DNA of 13,925 nt from JBBQXY01 sp051004815 (GCA_051004815.1 JBPCJY010000023.1:1-13925), one strand, 5' to 3'. Counted from the stretch's first letter, positions 6,190 through 13,634 are shown. A program made the numbers and translations. The notes: generated by a model from the sequence alone, not told the origin.

Positions 6190-8036
6190 CACCCGTAATT
6201 CGCGCCCTTGTTTTACGCGCCCCCGGCATTAACTGTGATCGCGAAACGGCCCAGGCTTGTCGTCTCGCTGGTTTCGCGACTGATCTGCTGCATATCAACC
6301 AGTTGCTCAAGACGCCCTCCCGTCTCCTCGACTATACCTTTCTTGTTATCCCCGGCGGCTTCTCCTATGGCGATGACCTGGGAGCGGGTACCCTACTGGC
6401 AAAAAACCTGACCATTCATCTTGGCCCCCAATTACGCCAGTTTGTCGATGAAGGGCGTCCCGTACTGGGCATTTGCAATGGTTTCCAGGTGCTTGTGCGA
6501 GCGGGCCTCTTGCCGGGCCACACCCCCGGCTCTTCAAACATCCTGAATACAACAGAATCTACTGCTACCTCCGAGACGCCCATTGCCAGCCTAACTGATA
6601 ATATGTCAGCCCAATTCGAGTGCCGCTGGATCACGCTCTCCATCGAGCCGAGCAACTGTATCTTCACCCAGGGCATCGAGCATCCCATTGAACTCCCGGT
6701 CGCCCACGGAGAAGGGCAATTTGTACTGACCGATGCTGCCCTGCTAGCACAATTACAAGCCAATGGACAGGTGCCAACGGTGTATACTGCGCCATCAGGG
6801 CAAGATGTCAGCTACCCTCACAATCCCAACGGTTCCATCGGCAATATCGCTGGTGTGTGCAACCAGCGTGGCAACGTCTTTGGCCTGATGCCGCATCCCG
6901 AACGCTACGTGTCCGCTATGCAGCATCCGCAGCGGCATGGCGATAATGATGGTACAGGCGATGGGCTGCTCATCTTCAAAAATGCTTATGCCTATGCCAC
7001 GCTATGGGCCAGACAATCGTATGCCACCAGCGGCGTTGATATTGCCGCGGCGGATACCGCCAAAGCATTGATGCAGGATGCCGTACATGCCACCCATGGC
7101 CCGACTGTACTGGCGGGTATGGGCGCGTTTGCTGGTGTTCTCGATATCAGCAGTGTCCAGCAGATGCAGCAGCCCGCCCTGGTAGCCTCGACCGATGGCG
7201 TCGGCACCAAGACCTTGCTCGCTATTACCTGTCCCCCAGATAGGTTGCAGGCTGCGCTTGCCACCATCGGGCATGACCTCGTCAACCATTCCGTCAATGA
7301 CCTGCTCATGCAGGGGGCGAAACCGCTCTTTTTCATGGACTACCTGGCGATGGGCAAACTCGATCCTGTCCAGGCCGCGACGATTGTGCGTGGCGTCGCC
7401 GAGGCTTGCCAACAAGTCGGTTGTGCCTTATTGGGCGGCGAAACCGCGGAGATGCCCGATGTCTACCTGCCGGGCGCATTTGACTTGGCTGGTACCATTG
7501 TCGGTATCGTAGAGCGTGCCGCCCTGGTCAACGGTGCCATGATTAGCGCGGGTGACGTGATCCTGGGTCTGCCTTCCAGCGGCTTGCATACCAACGGCTA
7601 TTCGCTGGTCCGCCGCGTCTTCGCACCCTATGCCCTGGATACCGTCTTCCCAGAGTTGGGCGAACCTTTAGGAGATGCTTTGTTGCGTCCACATCGCTGC
7701 TATCTCAGTGAGGTACAGGCACTACAAACCGCGCATATCCCTATCAAAGGCATGGCGCATATCACTGGCGGCGGTTTCGAGGGCAATATTGTCCGCATCT
7801 TACCTATTGGCACACAGGCAGTCATCGAAACGAAGTCCTGGACAGTGCCACCGCTCTTTCAATTGCTAGCCCATTTGGGGCAAGTCTCTCACGCGGAACT
7901 CTACCGTACCCTGAACATGGGCATCGGCATGGTCCTTGTGCTAACGACAGCAGCGGGGGAACAGGCGCAAACTCTACTTCCAGAGCTGATACCCGTAGGC
8001 TATATTATGAATGGGGAAGGCGTTATTTTACATTGA
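6186..8036 (+). CDS. PurQ-PurM fusion: FGAM synthase glutaminase + AIR synthetase
   Basis: One uninterrupted 616-residue frame codes for two enzymes. Residues 1 to about 275 are PurQ, the class I glutamine amidotransferase that supplies ammonia to PurL. It has INCDRET (15-21), IPGGFSYGDDLGAG (55-68), the nucleophile Cys97 in GICNGF, and His237/Glu239 in MPHPER. About 30 extra residues lie between nucleophile and His compared with small PurQ. Residues 279-616 are PurM (FGAM + ATP to AIR): YATSGVDI, STDGVGTK (335-342), GGETAEMPD (417-425), LPSSGLHTNGYSLVR (462-476), HITGGGFEGN (525-534) and LNMGIGM (576-582). The PurM part alone, 338 residues, is close to full length. The first in-frame ATG in the PurM part (Met297) lies after the conserved YATSGVD, so a separate PurM start is unlikely. 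The start ATG overlaps the purL stop and has GGGAGG upstream. Confidence 0.9.
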   Translation: MTPVIRALVLRAPGINCDRETAQACRLAGFATDLLHINQLLKTPSRLLDYTFLVIPGGFSYGDDLGAGTLLAKNLTIHLGPQLRQFVDEGRPVLGICNGFQVLVRAGLLPGHTPGSSNILNTTESTATSETPIASLTDNMSAQFECRWITLSIEPSNCIFTQGIEHPIELPVAHGEGQFVLTDAALLAQLQANGQVPTVYTAPSGQDVSYPHNPNGSIGNIAGVCNQRGNVFGLMPHPERYVSAMQHPQRHGDNDGTGDGLLIFKNAYAYATLWARQSYATSGVDIAAADTAKALMQDAVHATHGPTVLAGMGAFAGVLDISSVQQMQQPALVASTDGVGTKTLLAITCPPDRLQAALATIGHDLVNHSVNDLLMQGAKPLFFMDYLAMGKLDPVQAATIVRGVAEACQQVGCALLGGETAEMPDVYLPGAFDLAGTIVGIVERAALVNGAMISAGDVILGLPSSGLHTNGYSLVRRVFAPYALDTVFPELGEPLGDALLRPHRCYLSEVQALQTAHIPIKGMAHITGGGFEGNIVRILPIGTQAVIETKSWTVPPLFQLLAHLGQVSHAELYRTLNMGIGMVLVLTTAAGEQAQTLLPELIPVGYIMNGEGVILH

Positions 8037-8062
8037 ATGACAGAATATAAAGGAAACACATC

Positions 8063-8836
8063 ATGATACAACAACCAAACTTTGGTCTACTGTTGGCCGA
8101 AGGCAAAACCAAATTAATCTACGCATACCCGGACGACGATACGCTGGCTTATATGGTCAATAAAGATCAGATCACTGCCGGTGACGGTGTGCGGCGCAAC
8201 GAACTGACCGGTAAGTCGCGTTGGAGCACGATCACCACCGCCAATATCTTCCGGCTCCTCAACGATGCCAATATCGCTACACATTTTGTTGAGCAGGTGA
8301 ACGATGTCACCTTAGTAGTGCGTCGCTGTACAATGTTACCTGTAGAGCAAGTGCAACGTCGCATTGCTACCGGTTCTTACTTGAAACGTCATCCCGAAAC
8401 CAGCGAGGGTACACGCTTTGCGCCCGTGCTGGTCGAGACTTTTCTCAAAGACGATGCTCACCACGACCCGCAAATCTGGGCCAAAGACATCTTTGAGATG
8501 GGTCTAGCCTCGGCCACAGAGATTGCCTGGATGGCCCAACAGGGACAGCGTGTCTTTGAGACGTTGGAACGGGCCTGGGCAACGGTCGATGTCACGCTGG
8601 TAGACCTCAAAATTGAGTTTGGGCGCGACACCAGCGGCGATTTGCTGGTCGCTGACGTCATTGATAACGATAGTTGGCGACTCTGGCCCGGCGGCGATAA
8701 AACGCGTATGCTGGATAAGCAGGTGTATCGCAATTTGCAATCGGTAACGGAGCAAGATATGCAAGGCATTGCCGATCGCTATGCTCTGGTGGCAGACCTG
8801 ACCGGCAAGCTGGCAGCAGGGAAATCCGCCCAATAA
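8063..8836 (+). CDS. purC: SAICAR synthetase, animal PAICS-like type
   Basis: Joins CAIR and aspartate with ATP to give SAICAR, step eight of the pathway as counted with separate PurK and PurE. The 257 residues show EGKTKLIY (13-20), the GDG loop (40-42), RRIATGSYLKRHP (99-111), FLKDDAHHDPQ (127-137), DLKIEFG (181-187) and DVIDNDSWRLWPGGDK (198-213), then DKQVYRNL. The FxKDDAxxDPQ and DNDSWRLWPxGD wording, and the roughly 257-residue length, are closer to the N-terminal half of animal PAICS than to the usual bacterial PurC of about 235-240 residues. This is from memory of the family, not alignment. It lies 26 bases after purQ-purM, with AAAGGAAA before the ATG. Confidence 0.93.
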   Translation: MIQQPNFGLLLAEGKTKLIYAYPDDDTLAYMVNKDQITAGDGVRRNELTGKSRWSTITTANIFRLLNDANIATHFVEQVNDVTLVVRRCTMLPVEQVQRRIATGSYLKRHPETSEGTRFAPVLVETFLKDDAHHDPQIWAKDIFEMGLASATEIAWMAQQGQRVFETLERAWATVDVTLVDLKIEFGRDTSGDLLVADVIDNDSWRLWPGGDKTRMLDKQVYRNLQSVTEQDMQGIADRYALVADLTGKLAAGKSAQ

Positions 8837-8850
8837 ACAAGGAGAAGACA

Positions 8851-10338
8851 ATGGAGCGTCTGCACGATGCCTGCGGGGTAGTGGGTATTTATACACAGCA
8901 ACAAGATGAGAGCATTGATGTACGTCGTTATCTCACGCTGGCCCTCACCGCCCTACAGCATCGAGGGCAGGAAAGCGCGGGCATGGCAGTGTACGATAGT
9001 GAGGGCAAGATTGTTCATCGCGTAGGTATGGGCAAAGTTCGCGAAGTCTTCTCTGATACAGGAACAGGTCTGCCCGATGCCTGCATTGGCATCGGACATG
9101 TTCGCTATTCCACTACCGGCTCAAGTTGTGTTGAGAATGCTGGCCCTTTCGTGGTAGGTACCGCTCCCAATCATTACGAGGCTATAGCGGTTGCCCACAA
9201 CGGCAACCTTATCAACGGCCCGGCCTTGCGAGCACAGTTGCCAGAGGATCTATTGCAGTCTACGACTGATAGTGAAGCTATTGCGCTGTTATTGTTGCAC
9301 GCGAATGGTCATACTCTGCGCGAGCGTATGATCGACATCTTCCCACAGTTACGCGGTTCCTATAGTCTGGTTATCCTGGCGGAGGGCAAGCTCTATGCCA
9401 TGCGTGATCCGTGGGGTATGCGCCCCCTGTGCCTGGGTCGCATCGGCACAAGTTGGATCGTCGCCTCCGAATCGTGTGCCATTGACCGTGTTGGCGGGGA
9501 TTTTGTGCGCAAAGTCGAACCAGGAGAACTCATCACTATCGACGAGCAAGGGCTACATTCAGAGATGCTGGTACGCGTGCCGCGCCAGACGCTCTGTGTC
9601 TTCGAGTACATTTACTTCTCCGATGCCACCAGCAAGTTAAACGACCGTTACGTGTACACGGTACGCGAGGAGTTAGGGCGCGAATTGGCGCGTGAACATC
9701 CCGTTGAGGCAGACCTTGTCGCTCCCGTGCCAGACTCGTCCATTCCAGCTGCTTTAGGCTATGCCTTCGCTTCCGGTATTCCCTATGGCAAAGCCATCAT
9801 CAAGAATCGCTACACTGACCGCACCTTTATCAAGCCCGATCAACGTCTGCGCCAGTTGGAGGTAGACCTGAAATTTAACATGGTCAAACCCCAAATCGAG
9901 GGTAAGCGTCTGATCATCGTCGATGACTCCATTGTGCGCGGAAATACCATGAAACGCCTGGTAGCTGCCTTGCGCCGCCAGGGAGCGAAAGAGATTCACC
10001 TGCGCTCCAGCGCGCCGCCGCTTCGCCACCCCTGTTACTTCGGCATCGACATCCCACAGGAAGCAGAACTCATTGCCGCCGGTCGCACAGTGCAAGAAAT
10101 TGCCGATTACATCGGCGTAGATAGCCTGGGCTACCTGAGCATCGCTGGCCTGGGCCGTGCCATTGCCGCCGGTGGCGGCCAGCCCCTCTCTGTAGATACA
10201 AGCGATGAAGTGGCGACCAATAACCTGCACAATGAATTTTGCTACGGCTGTATGCTCAAACAAGGCTGGCCCTTTAACCCTATCGACATGCAAAGGCATA
10301 TCCCTACCCGCCAAATGGCAATACAACACGGCCAATAA
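8851..10338 (+). CDS. purF: Amidophosphoribosyltransferase
   Basis: Commits PRPP to purines: PRPP + glutamine to phosphoribosylamine. 495 residues. The short propeptide MERLHDA would be removed to expose Cys8 (CGVVG) as the N-terminal nucleophile of the Ntn-hydrolase glutaminase domain. RGQESAGM (38-45), GHVRYSTTG (82-90), AHNGNL (115-120) and RDPWGMRPL (185-193) follow. The phosphoribosyltransferase domain carries the PRPP loop IIVDDSIVRGNTMK (355-368). Cys249 (CVFEYIYF), Cys395 (PCYFGID), Cys464 and Cys467 (CYGC) match the four ligands of the 4Fe-4S cluster of the Bacillus-type enzyme, so maturation and oxygen sensitivity like that enzyme are expected. AAGGAGAAG lies upstream of the ATG, 14 bases after purC. 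End-product inhibition by nucleotides is usual for the family. Confidence 0.96.
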   Translation: MERLHDACGVVGIYTQQQDESIDVRRYLTLALTALQHRGQESAGMAVYDSEGKIVHRVGMGKVREVFSDTGTGLPDACIGIGHVRYSTTGSSCVENAGPFVVGTAPNHYEAIAVAHNGNLINGPALRAQLPEDLLQSTTDSEAIALLLLHANGHTLRERMIDIFPQLRGSYSLVILAEGKLYAMRDPWGMRPLCLGRIGTSWIVASESCAIDRVGGDFVRKVEPGELITIDEQGLHSEMLVRVPRQTLCVFEYIYFSDATSKLNDRYVYTVREELGRELAREHPVEADLVAPVPDSSIPAALGYAFASGIPYGKAIIKNRYTDRTFIKPDQRLRQLEVDLKFNMVKPQIEGKRLIIVDDSIVRGNTMKRLVAALRRQGAKEIHLRSSAPPLRHPCYFGIDIPQEAELIAAGRTVQEIADYIGVDSLGYLSIAGLGRAIAAGGGQPLSVDTSDEVATNNLHNEFCYGCMLKQGWPFNPIDMQRHIPTRQMAIQHGQ

Positions 10339-10353
10339 GGAAAGGCAGTGCCT

Positions 10354-10420
10354 TGTCATTCTGAGCCGCAGCGAAGAATCTCTCTGCCCGAGAGATTCTT
10401 CGCTGCGGCTCAGAATGACA
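10354..10420. repeat. REP-like palindrome, perfect 31-bp stem with 5-base loop
   Basis: The left arm (10354-10384, starting TGTCATTCTGAGCCGCAGCG) and the right arm (10390-10420) are exact reverse complements around TGCCC. Motifs of the type GTCATTCTGAGC...GAAGAATCTC are common as dispersed intergenic palindromes in many unrelated bacteria. Their translation produces the familiar spurious CHSEPQRRIS... and ILSRSEES... peptides, as here. It sits in the 102-base purF-purD gap inside the operon. No U-run follows, so simple termination is not expected, but the mRNA would fold into a very stable hairpin. Confidence 0.88.
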
Positions 10421-10440
10421 GGTTAAAGGAGATTACTTTC

Positions 10441-11718
10441 ATGCGTATACTCATCATTGGCTCAGGAGCACGGGAACACGCCCTGGCCTGGAAACTGGCA
10501 CAGAGTCGTCGCGTCACCCACATCTATGCCGCGCCAGGTAATCCCGGTATGGCTTCAGTAGCAGAATGTGTGCCATTGGGGGTGACGCAACTCACGGAAC
10601 TGGCAGATTTTGCTAGGCGCAATGCCATAGATTTGACGGTCGTAGGGCCAGAGATACCCCTGGTGGCAGGCATCGTGGATGTTTTTCAACACCATGACCT
10701 ACCGGTTTTTGGCCCACTAGCTGCTGGCGCGGCCCTGGAAGGCAGTAAAGCCTTTGCCAAAGAGCTGATGACGGAGGCTGCTATTCCCACCGCCCAACAT
10801 CACACCTTCACGAACGCGACCGCTGCCCTGACCTATCTGGAACAGCACGGCGTGCCGGTGGTGGTCAAAGCCGATGGCAACGCCGCCGGCAAGGGAGCGA
10901 TTGTCGCCCTGGATATGCCTACCGCACAAAATGCCATTCGCGAGATGATGATCGAGCGCGTCTTCGGTGCGGCTGGCGATGTGGTGGTGATCGAAGATTA
11001 TGTGCAGGGTGATGAAATCGGCTCGACCGCCATTTGTAATGGCACACAGTATCTTTCCTTAACGCTGACACAAGACCATAAACGCGCTCTGGACAACGAC
11101 CAGGGTTTGAATACTGGTGGTATGGGGGCGTTTACACCGTTGCCATTTGTTGATAGAATGCAGGAGCAGCGCATACACACGGAGATTATCGCGCCAACGC
11201 TGCTCGCGCTGCAAGCACGGGGGATTCACTTCGCGGGCGTTCTCTACTCCAACATTATGTTGACTGAACGCGGTCCCGTAGTCCTGGAGCATAACACCCG
11301 TTTCGGCGACCCTGAAACACAGGCCCTGATGCTCTTGCTACAAGCCGACCTGTTGGATGTCCTGGCTTTCACCAGCACAGAAAACGCGCCTATACAACCA
11401 GAAAACCTGTGGCACGAGGGCTATGCCATCAGCTTGACACTGGCATCGGGCGGCTATCCAGGCCAATATCAGACCGGCATACCTATCACAGGCATCAAAG
11501 AGGCAAATAGTATCGCTGGCGTACAGGTCTTTCACGCTGGTACCGCCTTGCAGGATGGACAGTTAGTCACAGCAGGTGGCCGCGTCCTCAGCGTCGCCGC
11601 CCATGGCAAGACGCTGCCAGAGGCCGTCGCAAAGTCCTATGAGGCCGCGGCACACATTTCATTCGCGAGAATGCAATATCGTCGCGATATTGCGCGACGA
11701 GGGCTACAAATATTATAA
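10441..11718 (+). CDS. purD: Phosphoribosylamine-glycine ligase (GAR synthetase)
   Basis: Forms GAR from phosphoribosylamine, glycine and ATP. 425 residues from the ATG at 10441, which has AAAGGAG 10 bases upstream. An in-frame ATG at 10348 only adds a translated REP palindrome and is rejected. The N domain begins MRILIIGSGAREHALAWKL and includes APGNPG (31-36) and VVGPEIPL (67-74). The ATP-grasp part shows GSKAFAKELM (101-110), VVKADGNAAGKG (141-152), QDHKRALDNDQGLNTGGMGAF (about 211-231) and EHNTRFGDPETQ. Several residues differ from the usual wording (KADGLAAGKG, GPNTGGMGA, EFNVRFGDPE as I remember them), while the core metal and nucleotide motifs remain. The GHxRATP-type C-terminal domain is present. 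It is probably functional, on the divergent side. Confidence 0.93.
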   Translation: MRILIIGSGAREHALAWKLAQSRRVTHIYAAPGNPGMASVAECVPLGVTQLTELADFARRNAIDLTVVGPEIPLVAGIVDVFQHHDLPVFGPLAAGAALEGSKAFAKELMTEAAIPTAQHHTFTNATAALTYLEQHGVPVVVKADGNAAGKGAIVALDMPTAQNAIREMMIERVFGAAGDVVVIEDYVQGDEIGSTAICNGTQYLSLTLTQDHKRALDNDQGLNTGGMGAFTPLPFVDRMQEQRIHTEIIAPTLLALQARGIHFAGVLYSNIMLTERGPVVLEHNTRFGDPETQALMLLLQADLLDVLAFTSTENAPIQPENLWHEGYAISLTLASGGYPGQYQTGIPITGIKEANSIAGVQVFHAGTALQDGQLVTAGGRVLSVAAHGKTLPEAVAKSYEAAAHISFARMQYRRDIARRGLQIL

Positions 11719-11729
11719 AGAGGTTAGCT

Positions 11730-12209
11730 ATGTCTTCTAAAGTAATCATCATCATGGGTAGCAAAGGGGACTTGCCGCATGCGCAGGCCGTTGTCAAAAC
11801 GCTCAAGGCGTTGGAAATAGGCTACGAGCTACGCGTCTGTTCAGCACACAAAGCGACACAACGTCTGTTAGAGATATTGCAAACGTATGAGCAAGCGGGG
11901 CCTCTCGTGTATATAACTATCGCGGGCCGTTCTAACGCGCTCTCTGCCGTCGTTGACGCCAACACACGCTACCCTGTCATCGCCTGTCCACCGTATAGCG
12001 ACCGCTTCGGGGGGATGGATCTCCTCTCATCGTTGCGTCTGCCATCGGGTATTGCCTCACCCACGATTTTGGAACCCGAAGGCGCGGCCATGTTAGCCGC
12101 CAAAATGCTGGCCCTTTCCGATGAGCAACTTCTGCAACGACTATTACACTATAAAGAGCAGTTTGCCACTGAACTGGCAAAGGCGGATGAAGAGGTACAA
12201 CAAGCATGA
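11730..12209 (+). CDS. purE: AIR carboxylase, class II PurE (CO2-using)
   Basis: Carboxylates AIR to CAIR. 159 residues. MGSKGD (9-14), ELRVCSAHK (33-41), AGRSNALSAVV (65-75), YPVIACPP (81-88) and SSLRLPSGI (100-108) are visible. The Lys in SAHK, AGRSN in place of GGAAHLPG, and LRLPSG in place of the class I MP-G region are signatures of class II PurE, as in the C-terminal half of animal PAICS. Class II uses CO2 directly on AIR and needs no PurK; no purK is present here. Class I PurE, by contrast, rearranges N5-CAIR made by PurK. The start ATG at 11730 follows purD by 11 bases with a GAGGTT site. The last four bases overlap purN (ATGA). Confidence 0.92.
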   Translation: MSSKVIIIMGSKGDLPHAQAVVKTLKALEIGYELRVCSAHKATQRLLEILQTYEQAGPLVYITIAGRSNALSAVVDANTRYPVIACPPYSDRFGGMDLLSSLRLPSGIASPTILEPEGAAMLAAKMLALSDEQLLQRLLHYKEQFATELAKADEEVQQA

Positions 12210-12922
12210 CGAGCAAAAATCGTAAGTGGCAAGAGAGCTATGATTGGAAAATCACGCGCAAGAAACACACTCAGAGCGATCCCGATGAACCCGCTCACAA
12301 GGCACTGCGCCTGGGTATACTGGTCTCTGGTAACGGTAGCAATCTGCAAGCAATCATTGACGCTATCGAGAGTCAAGAATTGCCGGGCGTCGAGATTGCC
12401 CTGGTGGTCAGCAACAACGCCCATGCCTACGGTCTACAGCGTGCCCTCAAACATACCGTCCCCGTGATCTACATGCCATGGTCACAGCGCGAAGAATGTG
12501 AACTACGCCTGACCTCCCTGCTGCAACTCTTCAATGCTGATCTCATCATCCTGGCTGGTTGGATGCGCATTCTCAGCGGTGCATTTTTAGAACAATTCCC
12601 TGACCGCGTCATTAACCTGCATCCCGCCTTGTTGCCTGATGATGGCATGGGCCATAGTTACATAACCCAGGATGGCACAGAGATACCCGTTTTTCGCGGC
12701 TTGCACGCGGTCCGGCAAGCCCTTGATGCTGGCGTGAAAGTCACAGGCAGCACCGTACACTACGTGACGCCGGAGGTCGATGCCGGCCCCGTCATCTGCC
12801 GCGAAGAGGTAGCAATCGAGCCAGATGATACGGAAGAGCAACTGCACGAACGCCTCAAATCAGTAGAGCACCGCCTGATTGTGAAGGCAGTGCGGCTCTG
12901 TCAAGAAAATATTCCTGAGTAA
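12206..12922 (+). CDS. purN: GAR transformylase (formyl-THF dependent), with N-terminal extension and active-site insertion
   Basis: Transfers formyl from 10-formyl-tetrahydrofolate to GAR, step three. 238 residues. The family core starts at LRLGILVSGNGSNLQAI (34-50) after a charged, Lys-rich 33-residue extension. DLIILAGWMRIL (112-123) and the catalytic N-x-H as INLHPALLP (136-144, Asn137 and His139) follow, then VDAGPVI (191-197) with Asp192. In E. coli the His-to-Asp distance is 36 residues; here it is 53. About 17 extra residues (roughly 145-162) therefore lie directly after the catalytic His loop. The start is set by the ATGA overlap with purE and an AGAGGT site; no other in-frame Met precedes the core. 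No terminator is obvious after the stop. Confidence 0.93.
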   Translation: MTSKNRKWQESYDWKITRKKHTQSDPDEPAHKALRLGILVSGNGSNLQAIIDAIESQELPGVEIALVVSNNAHAYGLQRALKHTVPVIYMPWSQREECELRLTSLLQLFNADLIILAGWMRILSGAFLEQFPDRVINLHPALLPDDGMGHSYITQDGTEIPVFRGLHAVRQALDAGVKVTGSTVHYVTPEVDAGPVICREEVAIEPDDTEEQLHERLKSVEHRLIVKAVRLCQENIPE

Positions 12923-12930
12923 GGAACCGT

Positions 12931-13079
12931 GGAATCGTTGTTTCGCTGGATGACACAGAGATACGCCCGACGCCTGCCAGGCGGTCTTGGTGGATCGAGA
13001 GGGAGGCACTCGGGTGATCTTCGATATCAATGGCACGCGTGAAGCGGCCCCGCAGAGTCTGCTTCCCATTCCGTCTTGA
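12931..13079 (+). pseudogene. Frameshifted coding fragment, family unknown
   Basis: Two adjoining frames read like one decayed protein end: GIVVSLDDTEIRPTP (from 12931) and, one frame over, TPDACQAVLVDREGGTRVIFD, continuing DINGTREAAPQSLLPIPS to a stop at 13077-13079. Composition looks protein-like and the two pieces meet around 12963-12975, as expected after a single-base indel. There is no start signal. I do not recognise the family; a transposase or helper-protein tail is possible. Low confidence. Confidence 0.25.
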
Positions 13080-13133
13080 TCACGCTTTTGGGGAGACCGT
13101 ATGCCGAGGCCGAAGCTCTTGGTCTCTCAGTGC

Positions 13134-13610
13134 TTAGATCGTGATCCCAGTCAATCCATGCATGCCCAGCGTGAAGGAGAGTTCACCCCCATGATGCAGA
13201 TCGTGCTCAATGAGATGCCAGATCACCCACTGGCGTGTATAGGTTTGATCTTCTCCATTCTCATCGGTATCGTGAACAATTTCTGCCAAATCGGCAATAG
13301 TCCAGTGGTTCAAAGCATCCTGAATGACTTGCCAGGTGGCTTCCAATCCATTGACCAGTGAGGCCGTGGAACGGGCAGATTGACTCGCTAGAGAGACCAG
13401 ATGTTCATCGCCCTTTTCCAGCGTATAATAAAGCCAGCCTGCACGTACCCCGATGATATGGGTTGCGTTTTCACCTATCGAACGGAGCTGCGGTGCGGTA
13501 CACAGGGACAGTTGATCGAGTGACAGCGGCTCAATAGCCTTGATAAGCCGTTCCTGATAGGTATCCCAGCCGTTATACAAAGGGAGAAGAGAAATCGGTT
13601 GTTCAGCCAT
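13134..13610 (-). CDS. DinB family protein (putative metal-dependent enzyme)
   Basis: A 158-residue four-helix-bundle protein of the DinB/YfiT-like superfamily. The expected metal triad is visible: His51 in ENATHIIG, and His136 and His140 in the H-x-x-x-H of IEHDLHHGGEL (134-144). The ending HDLHHGGELSFTLGMHGLTGI is typical of the short DinB proteins frequent in Chloroflexota and Bacillus. Family members include thiol-dependent transferases using bacillithiol or mycothiol and many uncharacterised proteins, so no substrate is assigned. The start ATG at 13610 has AAAGGAG 9 bases upstream. It is convergent with the purine operon and separated from it by a degraded 211-base stretch. Confidence 0.8.
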   Translation of the reverse strand: MAEQPISLLPLYNGWDTYQERLIKAIEPLSLDQLSLCTAPQLRSIGENATHIIGVRAGWLYYTLEKGDEHLVSLASQSARSTASLVNGLEATWQVIQDALNHWTIADLAEIVHDTDENGEDQTYTRQWVIWHLIEHDLHHGGELSFTLGMHGLTGITI

Positions 13611-13634
13611 AGAGTGTACTCCTTTCTGCTTCTT

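Noticed and set aside
10348..10440. Extended N-terminus for PurD starting at 10348
   Set aside because: The extra 31 residues are a translation of the REP-like palindrome. ATG 10441 has its own ribosome binding site and begins the conserved MRILIIGSGAREHA sequence.
11673..11693. 9-bp stem GCAATATCG/CGATATTGC with a 3-base loop near the end of purD as a terminator
   Set aside because: It lies within coding sequence, has no U-run and is followed closely by purE in the same operon.
12971..12983. CGCCTGCCAGGCG after purN as an operon terminator
   Set aside because: A perfect 6-bp dyad with a one-base centre cannot form a full hairpin and no T-run follows.
13091..13128. GAGACC/GGTCTC inverted repeat downstream of the DinB gene as a terminator
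   Set aside because: The loop is 22 bases, the stem short and no T-run follows on either strand.
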